From an uncultured Eubacterium sp. (GTDB lineage Bacteria; Bacillota; Clostridia; Lachnospirales; Lachnospiraceae), in contig CAJTRZ010000002.1 in the NCBI GenBank assembly GCA_910578975.1, forward strand, positions 1-64,000: a DNA stretch of 64,000 nucleotides, read 5' to 3'. The notes under the pieces were generated by a model. The model was given only the letters and a program-made list of their open reading frames with translations, searched no databases and was not told the origin of the DNA. This document shows, in pieces, positions 33,900 to 43,017 of this stretch. Position numbers and translations under genes: made by a program. Numbering within the stretch: the stretch's first letter is position 1; every line of letters starts with the position of its first letter.

Positions 33900-34663
33900 G
33901 CAATAAAAAAGAAATATTAAAAATTGAAAATTTAAAAAAACAATATAAAAATGCAAAGAATTTTGTTTTGAACGGTATTGATCTTACAATTCATGAAGAG
34001 GATTTTTTGTGCGTGTTAGGACCATCCGGTTGTGGAAAATCTACAATGATTCGTTGTATCGCCGGTTTTGAAGATTATCAGGGAACCATTGAAGTGAGTG
34101 GAAAGACTGTAAAAGGTCCGGGAACGGACAGAATCATGGTTTTTCAAGATTTTAACCAATTATTTCCATGGAAAACAGTTCTTGGAAATATTACCTTCCC
34201 ATTGAAGGTTGGTGGAATGAAAAATCGGAAAGAGCGAATAGCGAGGGCAGAAGAATACCTTGATAAAGTAAATTTATTACAATATAAAGATTATTATCCA
34301 CATCAGTTAAGTGGTGGTATGAAACAGCGTGTTGCCATTGCGAAAGGAATGGCACTTGGTTCTAAAATTATTATGATGGACGAGCCTTTCGCTGCTCTTG
34401 ATGCTATGACGAGAAATCAGATGCAGTCAGAACTTATGCATATTAAAGAAAAAGAAAAAATGACTGTATTATTTATCACACATAACATTCAGGAAGCAAT
34501 TGCTCTTGGAAATAGAATTATGGTTATGTCAAAAGATGGTCAGATTAAAGAGCATATGTATAATACCATTGAAAAACCGGTTACTCCAGCCAGCACTGGC
34601 TATGGAGAATTATGGGAGCATTTGAATAACTTATTGACAGAAGAAAATTCAAAAAAGAATTAG
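33896..34663 (+). CDS. ABC transporter ATPase (SsuB/TauB type)
   Basis: 255 residues. Walker A GPSGCGKST, Q-loop VFQDFNQLFPWKT, signature LSGGMKQRVAIAKG and Walker B IIMMDEPFAALDA are complete and typical of the SsuB/TauB/ThiZ group. ATG 33896 overlaps the permease stop; the reading from 33881 would begin inside the permease gene without a ribosome site. A gap of only 18 bases leads to the acyl-transfer genes that follow, so they may share the transcript. Confidence 0.92.
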   Translation: MSNKKEILKIENLKKQYKNAKNFVLNGIDLTIHEEDFLCVLGPSGCGKSTMIRCIAGFEDYQGTIEVSGKTVKGPGTDRIMVFQDFNQLFPWKTVLGNITFPLKVGGMKNRKERIARAEEYLDKVNLLQYKDYYPHQLSGGMKQRVAIAKGMALGSKIIMMDEPFAALDAMTRNQMQSELMHIKEKEKMTVLFITHNIQEAIALGNRIMVMSKDGQIKEHMYNTIEKPVTPASTGYGELWEHLNNLLTEENSKKN

Positions 34664-34681
34664 ATTTGGAGTGTCAGTTAC

Positions 34682-36259
34682 ATGAAAAGAAAAGTTAAAA
34701 TATCAATAAAAATAATCTCTTTTGTTCTTGTGTTTGCACTTTTACTTGGATGTATTAATAGTTTGTTTAAACCGAAATGGATTGAGGACAGATGGCAGTC
34801 ATCAAAGACAGACGTAAGTTTTTATGAATTGGAAAAAAACAGTACAGATGTCTTGTTTTATGGTTCTAGTGTTATGGCAGCTGCAATAGACCCATTTCAG
34901 TTGTATAACGAACATGGAATTTCTTCCTACAATCTGGGAGTAATTTCTCAGACTATGAGTGGTACATTTTTCTGGGTAAAAGAGTCTTTAAAGACACAGA
35001 AACCAAAAGTAATTGTGGTAGAAGTGAAAACATTAGGAAGAAAGAGTGATAAGTTAGAAACAAAAGCAAGAAAGTCTTATGATTATATGCATCGGGGATT
35101 AAATAAGTTACAGTATGCTGTTGAGACTGTAAACTCAAGCAAATATTCAGAAGATGTAGAGGAAACAGATTTGTGGGAATATCTGTTCCCGTTATCTCTT
35201 TATCACACCAGATGGTCAGAACTGGATTACGATGACTATAATTTTGTTTTAGGAAAAAACAAATCCGAGACGAAGGGATATGCTGCGTTAGCAGATATAT
35301 TCAGATATGGTTCAACTTATGACCAGACTGCAGATGAGGCAGGAGATTATGATGGATTTGACAAAGAAGTTGTGGAAACTAGTGACTATAATAAGACGAA
35401 TAAATCATATGTTAAGAGAATTGCGGAATTTGCAAAAGAGAACAACATAGAGCTTGTTCTGCTTCGAACTCCCGATACAACATGGAGTGTAAAAAAATAT
35501 AATTATGTCAATAACATTGCAAAAGAAGCAGGTGTGAAGTATCTGGATATGAATCTGAAATCAGTTCGGGATAAAATGGGTCTGGATTTTTCAGAAGACG
35601 GTGCCGATTCAATTCATATGAATATTATCGGAGCAAAGAAAGTTACAACATATCTTGGTGATTATCTTAACAAAAATTATGAACTGACAAACTATAAAAA
35701 TGGCGAGTCAGCAGTTAAAGAGCATTTTGAAAGTGGAATGGAAAAATATAATTTGGAAATAAAAAGTTCTAAACTTTCTATGATGAAAAATCTGGATAAT
35801 TATCTTGAAGCGATTAATGATAAAGACTACTCTGTGATTTTGACAGCTGGTTCTGAGTGTGGAAAAATGAACTTTTCGGAAAATCAAATTCAGTTGTTGA
35901 AAAAATTAAATGTGAATACAGATATGTTTTTCCATGAATCAGAATATGGAAATAACATCACATTTGTGTCGGATAATTTAGAAGGAGATAAAATTATCAA
36001 CACGTTAGTTGAACAGGACAGATATAGTACCAAAACCATTCATGAAGGTGGACGGTTCAGTGACGGAACATCTTATGCGGTTGATGTAATAGGGGGAGTG
36101 TGTTCTGTGAGAATTAATAATAATAACTGTGGTGATGTGTATGAAGACTTGATGAATATTGTAGTTTACAATAAAAAGAGTAAAAAAGTGGTTGATACTG
36201 TTTGTCTGAAAAATAATTCATATGGCAGTGTCAGTATAGGTAGAAAGGGTAAAGGATGA
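34682..36259 (+). CDS. Membrane-anchored SGNH-type acyltransferase partner (DltD-like)
   Basis: 525 residues. One N-terminal membrane helix (about 8-27) is followed by an extracellular domain with VLFYGSSVMAAAIDP (serine near 62-63), IVVEVKTLGRKS, and SEDGADSIHMNIIGAKK, the Ser and Asp-His regions of an SGNH fold, like DltD or AlgJ/AlgX partners of MBOAT proteins. The last 180 residues (DYSVILTAGSECGKM...) are an extra domain that I do not recognise. It overlaps the MBOAT gene by four bases (ATGA). The likely role is to pass an acyl group delivered by the MBOAT protein to a surface polymer. Confidence 0.8.
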   Translation: MKRKVKISIKIISFVLVFALLLGCINSLFKPKWIEDRWQSSKTDVSFYELEKNSTDVLFYGSSVMAAAIDPFQLYNEHGISSYNLGVISQTMSGTFFWVKESLKTQKPKVIVVEVKTLGRKSDKLETKARKSYDYMHRGLNKLQYAVETVNSSKYSEDVEETDLWEYLFPLSLYHTRWSELDYDDYNFVLGKNKSETKGYAALADIFRYGSTYDQTADEAGDYDGFDKEVVETSDYNKTNKSYVKRIAEFAKENNIELVLLRTPDTTWSVKKYNYVNNIAKEAGVKYLDMNLKSVRDKMGLDFSEDGADSIHMNIIGAKKVTTYLGDYLNKNYELTNYKNGESAVKEHFESGMEKYNLEIKSSKLSMMKNLDNYLEAINDKDYSVILTAGSECGKMNFSENQIQLLKKLNVNTDMFFHESEYGNNITFVSDNLEGDKIINTLVEQDRYSTKTIHEGGRFSDGTSYAVDVIGGVCSVRINNNNCGDVYEDLMNIVVYNKKSKKVVDTVCLKNNSYGSVSIGRKGKG

Positions 36260-37866
36260 TATTTACAAGTTTAAGTTTTTTAGTATTTGTATTTTTGGTT
36301 GCAGCGTTATACTTTACTCTGTTTAGAAAATGTCAGTGGGTATTGTTATTATTAGCTAGCATTGTGTTTTACCTGTTTTCAGGACCAAAATATATTGTAT
36401 TTATAATTATAACATCTATAACAACGTATCTTTTGGCAAGAAGAATTCAGGCTTTACATGATAATGAAAAGAAATTTATTGCAGAGAATGATTTGTCCAA
36501 AGATGAAAAGAAGATAATAAAAAAGAAATATACGAAGAGAAGAAAAAGATGGTTACTGCTTGACTTCCTGATTAATATAGGGATGTTATGTGTAATTAAA
36601 TATGCAGATTTTGCTTTGAGTGGTGTGTCAGGTATATTGGCGAAGTTTGGAGTCAACTGGTCAAAAACATTTGACTTTGTTTTACCACTTGGTATATCAT
36701 TTTATACTTTTATGGCAGTTGGTTATATTCTGGATATTTACTGGAAACGATACAGAGCAGAAAAGAATTTGTTTAAATTTGCATTATTTACTTCGTATTT
36801 CCCACATATCATTCAGGGTCCGATTGGAAGATATAATAAGCTGGCAGAACAGTTTTCAGAAAGACATAGATTTGACTATGAGAGAGTAAAGAAAGGTTTA
36901 CTTTTAATGCTCTGGGGATATTTCCAGAAGATGGTTATTGCGGACCGACTGGCGATTTTTGCAAATGGTGTTTATTCCAAATGGGATGAGGTAACAGGAT
37001 TACCATTAGTTCTGGCAATTATATTCTTCTCAATGCAATTATATTTAGATTGGACAGGCTGTATGGATATTGCGCGTGGTGTGTCACAGATTTTTGGAAT
37101 TGAACTGGAAAGAAATTTCTGGCATCCATATTTTTCAAAAGATATGCCAGAATTCTGGAGAAGATGGCATATTACTCTTGGCGCATGGTTTAAAGACTAT
37201 CTGCTTTATCCGGTGTCAATGTCGAGACTTTGTAAGTCAATTAATAGATTTACCAGAAAGAAATGGGGCAATCAGGCATCCAGAGCTTTCTCAACTGTGA
37301 TACCTGCGGCATGTGTCTGGCTCGTAACCGGAACATGGCATGGAGCAGCGATGTGTTATATTTTCTGGGGAATTTATCACGGTATATTGATTATCTTAGG
37401 TGCAGTATTTGAAGTGCCAATACAGAATTTAAACAAAGCACTGCATATTAATACAGAATGTTTCTCATTTAATTTGTTTAGAATGATAAGAACCTTTTTC
37501 CTGTCGGCGATTGGCAGAATTTTCTTTGTATCTACTGCAGGATTTACACAGGCAGTCATAATTATCAAGAGAACATTCGATTTTAGAAACTTTGGACTTC
37601 ACACTCTGTGGGATGAAAGTTTATATTCTTTTGGACTTGACCGACATGGATTTACATTATCACTAATATTGATTGCGCTTGTCTGGGCAGTTAGTATGTT
37701 ACAGGAAAAGTTTGCAAAAGAAGACAAAGGTATTAGAGATGTTGTTTGTGAACAGAATCTTATTTTCAGATGGATTTTGTATTTTGGATTAATTTTTGGA
37801 ATTATCATATTTGGTATATATGGTGCTGGTTATAATGCAGGAGCCTTTGTTTATGGTCAGTTCTAA
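36256..37866 (+). CDS. MBOAT-family O-acyltransferase (DltB/AlgI-like)
   Basis: 536 residues with about eleven membrane helices. The MBOAT core is clear: PHIIQGPIGRYNKL, FWRRWHITLGAWFKDYLLYPVS, and VTGTWHGAAMCYIFWGIYHG with the conserved catalytic histidine region. Such proteins move an activated acyl group across the membrane onto a polysaccharide or teichoic acid. The start overlaps the DltD-like gene, and an AMP-ligase gene follows after 13 bases; the order D-B-A-C differs from the classical dltABCD. Confidence 0.92.
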   Translation: MIFTSLSFLVFVFLVAALYFTLFRKCQWVLLLLASIVFYLFSGPKYIVFIIITSITTYLLARRIQALHDNEKKFIAENDLSKDEKKIIKKKYTKRRKRWLLLDFLINIGMLCVIKYADFALSGVSGILAKFGVNWSKTFDFVLPLGISFYTFMAVGYILDIYWKRYRAEKNLFKFALFTSYFPHIIQGPIGRYNKLAEQFSERHRFDYERVKKGLLLMLWGYFQKMVIADRLAIFANGVYSKWDEVTGLPLVLAIIFFSMQLYLDWTGCMDIARGVSQIFGIELERNFWHPYFSKDMPEFWRRWHITLGAWFKDYLLYPVSMSRLCKSINRFTRKKWGNQASRAFSTVIPAACVWLVTGTWHGAAMCYIFWGIYHGILIILGAVFEVPIQNLNKALHINTECFSFNLFRMIRTFFLSAIGRIFFVSTAGFTQAVIIIKRTFDFRNFGLHTLWDESLYSFGLDRHGFTLSLILIALVWAVSMLQEKFAKEDKGIRDVVCEQNLIFRWILYFGLIFGIIIFGIYGAGYNAGAFVYGQF

Positions 37867-37879
37867 TTAGGAGGATATT

Positions 37880-39382
37880 ATGGATAAAAGTGTAGTCTCA
37901 ATTGTTGAAGCATTAAAGGTAAATGCAGAGCTAACACCGGATAAACTGTGTGTAGGAGATAAGAAAAATAAAGCGACTTATAGTGAGTTCTGGACAATGG
38001 TACAAAGAGCCGCCACATATCTTAAGATCAAAGGTGTGAAAAAGGGGGATATGGTTGTAATCAGAGGTGCCCAGAAAGTAGAGTTTCTGTTAGGTGTATT
38101 TGGCGTACAGCTTGCAGGTGGAGCTGTCTGTCCGTTAGAAAAAGCAATTAAGGATGACAGAATTTTAGAGATTATGAATTTTGTTGATTCTAATATATAT
38201 TTAGCCGATAAAGCTGTAAAGAATGAATCAGTGAATAATATCAGTTTAAAAGAGTTGTTTAAGGCAGTACAGGATGAAGAAAAGCCGATAGAGCTGATTG
38301 ATTTTGAATTTCCAAAGGAAGATGAATTGTCAGAAATTTTATTTACTACAGGAACAACCGGTAAGTCCAAAGGTATTGAAGTGACATACGGATGTGATAT
38401 TTTTATTGCACAGAACGTTATGGACAGTGTGGAAATGGGAAAGGATGAGGTGGAATTAATTACAACACCAATCAATCATTCTTTAGCGATAAGAAGAACT
38501 TATGGAGCAATATATAATGGAAGTTCTGTAGTTTTAACAGACGGAATCAAGTTTGTAGAAGATTTCTTCAAATTATTGGACAATTATAAAATCACTGCGA
38601 TTACTTTTGTTCCTGCAATATTAGAGCAGGTTTTAAAGTTTGCCAAAGACAGATTTGCAACTTATGATCATCAGTTCCATTATATTCAGTTAGGTTCCGC
38701 ACCTTTATCAGAAACTAACAAAGAAATACTGACAAAGATGTTTCCGACAACCAGATTATATAATACCTACGGAGCAACAGAATCAGGCTGCACTGTTATT
38801 TTAGAGTTTAGTAAATATGGCGACAAAAAGAAATGTATTGGAAGAACAACTGTCAATACAGAAATTTTGTTCGTAGATGATAGCAGAAATCGTGTAGATG
38901 CTTCTTTAGAAAATCCAGGAATACTGGCATTTCAGGGTGGCATGAATATGAGAGGCTACTATAAAGAACCGGAAATTACTGCAGAAGTTATGGATGAACA
39001 GGGTGTTGTATATACCAATGACTTAGGATATCTAGGAGAAGATGGGTTAGTATATCTTTTAGGCAGACAGGGTGATGTTATCAATATGGGTGGAATTAAA
39101 ATTGCACCAACAGAGATTGAGGAAGTGGTGATGAAGCATGAGATGATTAAAGATTGTGCCTGTATTCCAATTCCGGATGAGATTACCGGAGAAGCGCCAA
39201 AACTTTTTGTTGCATTAAATGATGGTTATGAATTTAATCAGAAAGAACTGTCAAAATATATGTTATCTAAGTTAGAGTCCTTGAAAGTTCCGAAAGCTTT
39301 TGAGATAATTGATGAGATTCCAAGAACATTTAATGGGAAAATTATTAGAAAAGAATTAAAAGCATTAAATGAAGGAAAATAA
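37880..39382 (+). CDS. AMP-dependent acyl/amino-acid ligase (DltA-like role)
   Basis: 500 residues of the ANL adenylating superfamily: LFTTGTTGKSKG (P-loop), YNTYGATESG, NDLGYLGEDGLVYLLGRQGD and PRTFNGKIIRKEL with the catalytic lysine. It would activate a carboxylic acid and load it on the carrier protein encoded next. The hinge GRQGDVINMGGIKIAPTEIE looks more like acyl-CoA synthetases than like classical D-alanine ligase DltA, so the acyl group may not be D-alanine. AGGAGG gives strong initiation. Confidence 0.88.
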   Translation: MDKSVVSIVEALKVNAELTPDKLCVGDKKNKATYSEFWTMVQRAATYLKIKGVKKGDMVVIRGAQKVEFLLGVFGVQLAGGAVCPLEKAIKDDRILEIMNFVDSNIYLADKAVKNESVNNISLKELFKAVQDEEKPIELIDFEFPKEDELSEILFTTGTTGKSKGIEVTYGCDIFIAQNVMDSVEMGKDEVELITTPINHSLAIRRTYGAIYNGSSVVLTDGIKFVEDFFKLLDNYKITAITFVPAILEQVLKFAKDRFATYDHQFHYIQLGSAPLSETNKEILTKMFPTTRLYNTYGATESGCTVILEFSKYGDKKKCIGRTTVNTEILFVDDSRNRVDASLENPGILAFQGGMNMRGYYKEPEITAEVMDEQGVVYTNDLGYLGEDGLVYLLGRQGDVINMGGIKIAPTEIEEVVMKHEMIKDCACIPIPDEITGEAPKLFVALNDGYEFNQKELSKYMLSKLESLKVPKAFEIIDEIPRTFNGKIIRKELKALNEGK

Positions 39383-39481
39383 AAAGACACAAGAAAATTT
39401 AAGTCTGAAAAACTTATGATAAATAATCAGTAATTATATGGTAAACATATAAAATAAATATGAAAAAGAAAGAGGCTAATT

Positions 39482-39703
39482 ATGAGAGATGAAGTAATTG
39501 AAATTTTAGAGATGATTGTTCCGGATATCGATGTAGAAGATGAAGATATGAATCTTCCGGAAGATTTGGATTCTATGGATATCATTGCACTTATTGCTGA
39601 GTTAGAAGATAAGTTTGATATCGAAATCACAATGGAAGAAAAAACAGAGGAAAATTTCGAAAACATTGATACATTAGTAGAAATGATTGAACGTCTTCAG
39701 TAA
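39482..39703 (+). CDS. Acyl/peptidyl carrier protein (DltC-like)
   Basis: 73 residues, strongly acidic. LPEDLDSMDIIALIAELEDKFDIEIT contains the phosphopantetheine serine S31 in the DSM motif. It lies 99 bases after the ligase with no terminator between, and AAAGAGG precedes the ATG. It should carry the acyl group activated by the ligase to the MBOAT protein. Among carrier proteins the size and DSM motif fit DltC or a stand-alone ACP; specificity is not visible. Confidence 0.9.
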   Translation: MRDEVIEILEMIVPDIDVEDEDMNLPEDLDSMDIIALIAELEDKFDIEITMEEKTEENFENIDTLVEMIERLQ

Positions 39704-39726
39704 TAAAAAATATACTAATAGTTGTC

Positions 39727-39769
39727 AAAAAAAGCATTGTATAACCATAAGTTATGTGATGCTTTTTTT
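39727..39769 (+). terminator. Terminator of the dlt-like operon
   Basis: AAAAAAAGCAT (39727-39737) pairs with ATGCTTTTTTT (39759-39769), and the stem continues inwards with G-U pairs to about 21 bp. Confidence 0.88.
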
Positions 39770-39798
39770 ATTCTTTTAAAGGAAGCACAATGAATATG

Positions 39799-39827
39799 TT
39801 GTAAAAAACACCCAATAATGGTATACT
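39799..39827 (+). promoter_or_regulatory. Sigma-A-type promoter of asp23
   Basis: TTGTAA (39799-39804) and TATACT (39822-39827) are separated by 17 bases, 44 bases before the asp23 start. Confidence 0.65.
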
Positions 39828-39870
39828 ATTCTTAGTTTAATGCCCATTCAGGGGCAGTAGGAGGTATAGA

Positions 39871-40242
39871 ATGGACAGTGTGAGAAATACTTATAAAATA
39901 TACGATAATTCAGAACTGGGCGAGGTAAATATTAGTGATGATGTATTAGCTGTGATTTCAGCCATGGCAGCCTTAGAGGTTGATGGGGTTGTGGGGATGG
40001 CAGGAAACATCACATCAGAAATTGTTGAGAAACTCGGCATGAAGAAATTGTCAAAAGGCGTTCATGTAGATGTGGCAGAAAACAGTGTGATGATTGATGT
40101 TGCGATAATTCTTAGAATGAACGAAAATATTATTAATATTTCTAAAAGAGTTCAGGACAAAATTAAGACTACAGTAGAAAACATGACTGGTCTTGAAGTT
40201 GCAAATGTCAATGTCAACATCTCAAATGTTTTATCAAAATAA
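39871..40242 (+). CDS. Asp23/Gls24-family envelope stress protein
   Basis: 123 residues of the Asp23 (YloU-like) family: GEVNISDDVLAVISAMAALEVDGVVGMAG at the start and VQDKIKTTVENMTGLEVANVNVNI at the end are diagnostic. The position just before nusB and xseAB is the usual clostridial one (equivalent to Bacillus yqhY). The family is tied to envelope and lipid homeostasis. GTAGGAGG precedes the ATG. A hairpin terminator lies between it and nusB, which may reduce read-through. Confidence 0.92.
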   Translation: MDSVRNTYKIYDNSELGEVNISDDVLAVISAMAALEVDGVVGMAGNITSEIVEKLGMKKLSKGVHVDVAENSVMIDVAIILRMNENIINISKRVQDKIKTTVENMTGLEVANVNVNISNVLSK

Positions 40243-40254
40243 ATCAATAAAGTC

Positions 40255-40281
40255 AGGGGTGTCTGTAAAGACACCCTTTTT
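40255..40281 (+). terminator. Attenuator-like terminator between asp23 and nusB
   Basis: AGGGGTGTCT (40255-40264) pairs with AGACACCCTT (40269-40278) around a GTAA loop (GNRA type) and is followed by T residues. With nusB only 30 bases further and no separate promoter seen, it is likely a partial terminator. Confidence 0.8.
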
Positions 40282-40309
40282 GAGCATAATAGGATACGTG
40301 GAGGAAAAG

Positions 40310-40705
40310 ATGAAGAGAGCAGAAATTAGAGAGTGTGTATTTAAACTTTTGTTTTGTAATGAATTTCATAATAAAGAAGACATGCCTGAGCAGTATAGAT
40401 TATTTTTAGATAATATTCAGGAAGCTGGAGAGGAAGACAGTGCCTATATTTCATCTAAGGTTACTGATATAGCAAAGCAGTTAGAAGATATTGATAAAAA
40501 AGTTAATGAGATTTCTGTAGGATGGAGTACAGACAGAATGTCTAAAACCGATTTGACGATTATCAGGCTGGCATATTATGAAATGAATATGGATGATGAT
40601 GTGCCAAAAAAAGTTGCAGTAGATCAGGCAGTAGAACTGGCAAAGAAGTATGGCAGTGATGAGTCACCGGCTTTTATTAATGGAATATTGGCAAAGTTGT
40701 TTTAG
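40310..40705 (+). CDS. nusB: NusB, transcription antitermination factor
   Basis: 131 residues, all-helical NusB fold. KRAEIRECVFKLLFCNEFH opens it, and DLTIIRLAYYEMNMDDDVPKKVAVDQAVELAKKYGSDESPAFINGILAKL is the conserved C-terminal part. With NusE it binds boxA RNA in rRNA operons. A reading from 40193 would overlap asp23 and its terminator; GGAGGA at 40300-40305 fixes ATG 40310. It leads the xseA-xseB-ispA-dxs run. Confidence 0.95.
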   Translation: MKRAEIRECVFKLLFCNEFHNKEDMPEQYRLFLDNIQEAGEEDSAYISSKVTDIAKQLEDIDKKVNEISVGWSTDRMSKTDLTIIRLAYYEMNMDDDVPKKVAVDQAVELAKKYGSDESPAFINGILAKLF

Positions 40706-40714
40706 GAGAGGATT

Positions 40715-41941
40715 ATGGCATCGGTATATACGGTTGGTCAGGTAAATACATATATCAAGCAGATGTTCAGTCAGGATTTTATGCTGGCTAATATTTGTGT
40801 GAAGGGTGAGATCAGTAATTGCACATATCACTCATCAGGGCATATATATTTCACATTGAAAGATAAGACTGGTGTAATAGCCGCAGTAATGTTTAAGGGT
40901 AACAGAGGCGGATTGAATTTTACATTAGAAGAGGGACAAAAAGTTCTGGTAACTGGTTCGGTAAACGTGTTTGAAAGAGATGGTAAATACCAATTGTATG
41001 CCAGAGAGATTTCTTTGGAAGGGTCAGGATTATTGTATCAGCGTTTTGAACAGTTAAAAGCTGAGTTAGAGGAAATGGGACTCTTTGATGCCATGTATAA
41101 AAAGCCTATACCAAAGTATTCTCTGAAAATAGGAATATGTACCGCAAAGACTGGGGCGGCAATTCAGGATATTATCAATATCACAAAAAGGAGAAATCCT
41201 TATGTACAGTTATATTTGTATTCAAGTCTGGTGCAGGGGGCAGAGGCAGCCGTGGATATCGTAAATGGTATACGCTGTCTGGACAGAATGAATCTGGATG
41301 TGATTATTGTTGGCAGAGGCGGAGGCTCCATCGAAGATTTGTGGGCTTTCAATGAAGAGATTGTAGCAAGAGCCATTTTTGATTGCAATACACCTGTTAT
41401 TTCAGCAGTGGGACACGAAGTAGATACTACCATTGCTGATTTTGTGGCAGACATGAGAGCACCGACACCATCGGCTGCGGCGGAACTGGCAGTTTTTGAC
41501 TATAACGAATTTTTAATAAATATTTCTCATTATCATCAGATGCTTTTATCAGAAATAAAAAAGAATATTGACAAGAACAGAGATAAGATAAAGTATTATG
41601 AGGCGAGATTGAATGTATATCATCCAAGTAATCAATTACAGAGTAAGAAACAGTATACAGATGACTTATATACGAGACTTCAGGAGATGTTTGGGAAAAT
41701 ATTAACGGATAGAAAGCATTCTCTGGCACTCTATTCGGAAAAGTTAAATGGATTATCTCCGCTGCATAGAATATCAAAAGGATTTGCCTATGTAACAGAT
41801 GATATGGGAAAACCATTAAATACAGTGGAACAGGTAACAGAAAATGAGGATATTTCGCTGATTGTCAGGGACGGTCAGATAAAAGCAAAGATAGATACCA
41901 TAACAAAAGGAGGTTATCATGGAAGAGAAGAAAACCATTGA
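40715..41941 (+). CDS. xseA: Exonuclease VII large subunit
   Basis: 408 residues. The N-terminal OB fold (VKGEISNCTYHSSGHIYFTLKD) binds DNA; the catalytic region includes IIVGRGGGSIEDLWAFN, SAVGHEVDTTIADFVADMRAPTPSAAAE, followed by a coiled-coil part and RISKGFAYV near the end. With XseB it degrades single-stranded DNA from both ends. TAGGAGAGG precedes the ATG. The end overlaps xseB by 23 bases. Confidence 0.97.
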   Translation: MASVYTVGQVNTYIKQMFSQDFMLANICVKGEISNCTYHSSGHIYFTLKDKTGVIAAVMFKGNRGGLNFTLEEGQKVLVTGSVNVFERDGKYQLYAREISLEGSGLLYQRFEQLKAELEEMGLFDAMYKKPIPKYSLKIGICTAKTGAAIQDIINITKRRNPYVQLYLYSSLVQGAEAAVDIVNGIRCLDRMNLDVIIVGRGGGSIEDLWAFNEEIVARAIFDCNTPVISAVGHEVDTTIADFVADMRAPTPSAAAELAVFDYNEFLINISHYHQMLLSEIKKNIDKNRDKIKYYEARLNVYHPSNQLQSKKQYTDDLYTRLQEMFGKILTDRKHSLALYSEKLNGLSPLHRISKGFAYVTDDMGKPLNTVEQVTENEDISLIVRDGQIKAKIDTITKGGYHGREENH

Positions 41942-42116
41942 GCAGAATTTTGAAGAAATAGAAAATATCATTCAAAATATGCAAAAGGAAGATGTTACAC
42001 TTGATAAATCTTTTGAATTATATAATAAAGGCTTAAATTTAGTAAAGGACTGCAGTATGCAGATAGATAAGATTGAAAAACAGATACAAATAATCAATGA
42101 GGAACAGTCATGTTAG
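41919..42116 (+). CDS. xseB: Exonuclease VII small subunit
   Basis: 65 residues: EQNFEEIENIIQNMQKEDVTLDKSFELYNKGLNLVKDCSMQIDKIEKQI is the typical XseB helical hairpin. AGGAGG ahead of the ATG lies inside the xseA end, and the stop overlaps the ispA start. Confidence 0.96.
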   Translation: MEEKKTIEQNFEEIENIIQNMQKEDVTLDKSFELYNKGLNLVKDCSMQIDKIEKQIQIINEEQSC

Positions 42117-43000
42117 ATTTTAATAAAGAATTAGACAGTAAAACAGAATATGTAGAAGAAAAAGTGTATGACTTTCTTCCAAAAGAAGAAGGGAAACAGA
42201 AAATAATACTTGAGGCAATGAATTATAGCGTAAAGGCCGGTGGAAAGAGATTACGACCGTTATTGATGTTTGAGACAGCGAAACTTTTTTCGGAGAAAAC
42301 AGAGAATATTTTTCCTTTTATGGCGGCTATAGAAATGATTCATACTTATTCATTAGTTCATGATGATTTGCCGGCAATGGATAATGATGAATATAGAAGA
42401 GGAAAGAAAACAACTCATGCAAAATATGGTGAAGATTTAGGAATTTTAGCAGGAGACGGACTGTTAAATCTGGCATATGAAGTAATGAGTGATGCAATTA
42501 TAGAAGCAGATGATTCAAAGAGAGCAGCAAAAGCTTTTCAGATTATTGCAAAAAAAGCAGGAGCTTTTGGCATGGTAGGTGGACAGACTGTAGATATTAT
42601 CAGTGAAGGTAAAGATATTGATTTAGATACGATTATGTATATCCATAATTTAAAGACAGCTGCATTAATTGAAGCATCTATGATGGCAGGAGCAGTATTG
42701 GGTGGTGCAGACGAAAAAGAGATAGGTATTGTGGAGAAGATTGCAAAGAATATAGGTATTGCATTCCAGATTCAGGATGATATTCTGGATATAACAAGTA
42801 CAACAGAAGTACTTGGGAAACCGGTAATGAGTGATGAGAAAAATCACAAAATCACTTATGTATCCATCTGCGGAATTGATAAGTCAAAGGAGAATGTTGC
42901 AAAATATTCAGAAGAGGCAATGAATCTGTTAGATGGACTTCATAGAGAAAATTTGTTTTTAAAACAATTAATTATAAAATTAATCAATAGAGAAAAATAA
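42110..43000 (+). CDS. ispA: Farnesyl/geranyl diphosphate synthase (polyprenyl synthetase)
   Basis: 296 residues. The first Asp-rich motif LVHDDLPAMDND and the second FQIQDDILD bind Mg-diphosphate; KAGGKRLRP near residues 42-50 binds isopentenyl diphosphate. It condenses IPP with DMAPP/GPP to make FPP for quinone and undecaprenyl synthesis. Its ATG overlaps the xseB stop, and it directly precedes dxs, so the two isoprenoid genes are coupled. Confidence 0.94.
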   Translation: MLDFNKELDSKTEYVEEKVYDFLPKEEGKQKIILEAMNYSVKAGGKRLRPLLMFETAKLFSEKTENIFPFMAAIEMIHTYSLVHDDLPAMDNDEYRRGKKTTHAKYGEDLGILAGDGLLNLAYEVMSDAIIEADDSKRAAKAFQIIAKKAGAFGMVGGQTVDIISEGKDIDLDTIMYIHNLKTAALIEASMMAGAVLGGADEKEIGIVEKIAKNIGIAFQIQDDILDITSTTEVLGKPVMSDEKNHKITYVSICGIDKSKENVAKYSEEAMNLLDGLHRENLFLKQLIIKLINREK

Positions 43001-43017
43001 ATAATTAGAGAGAAACC

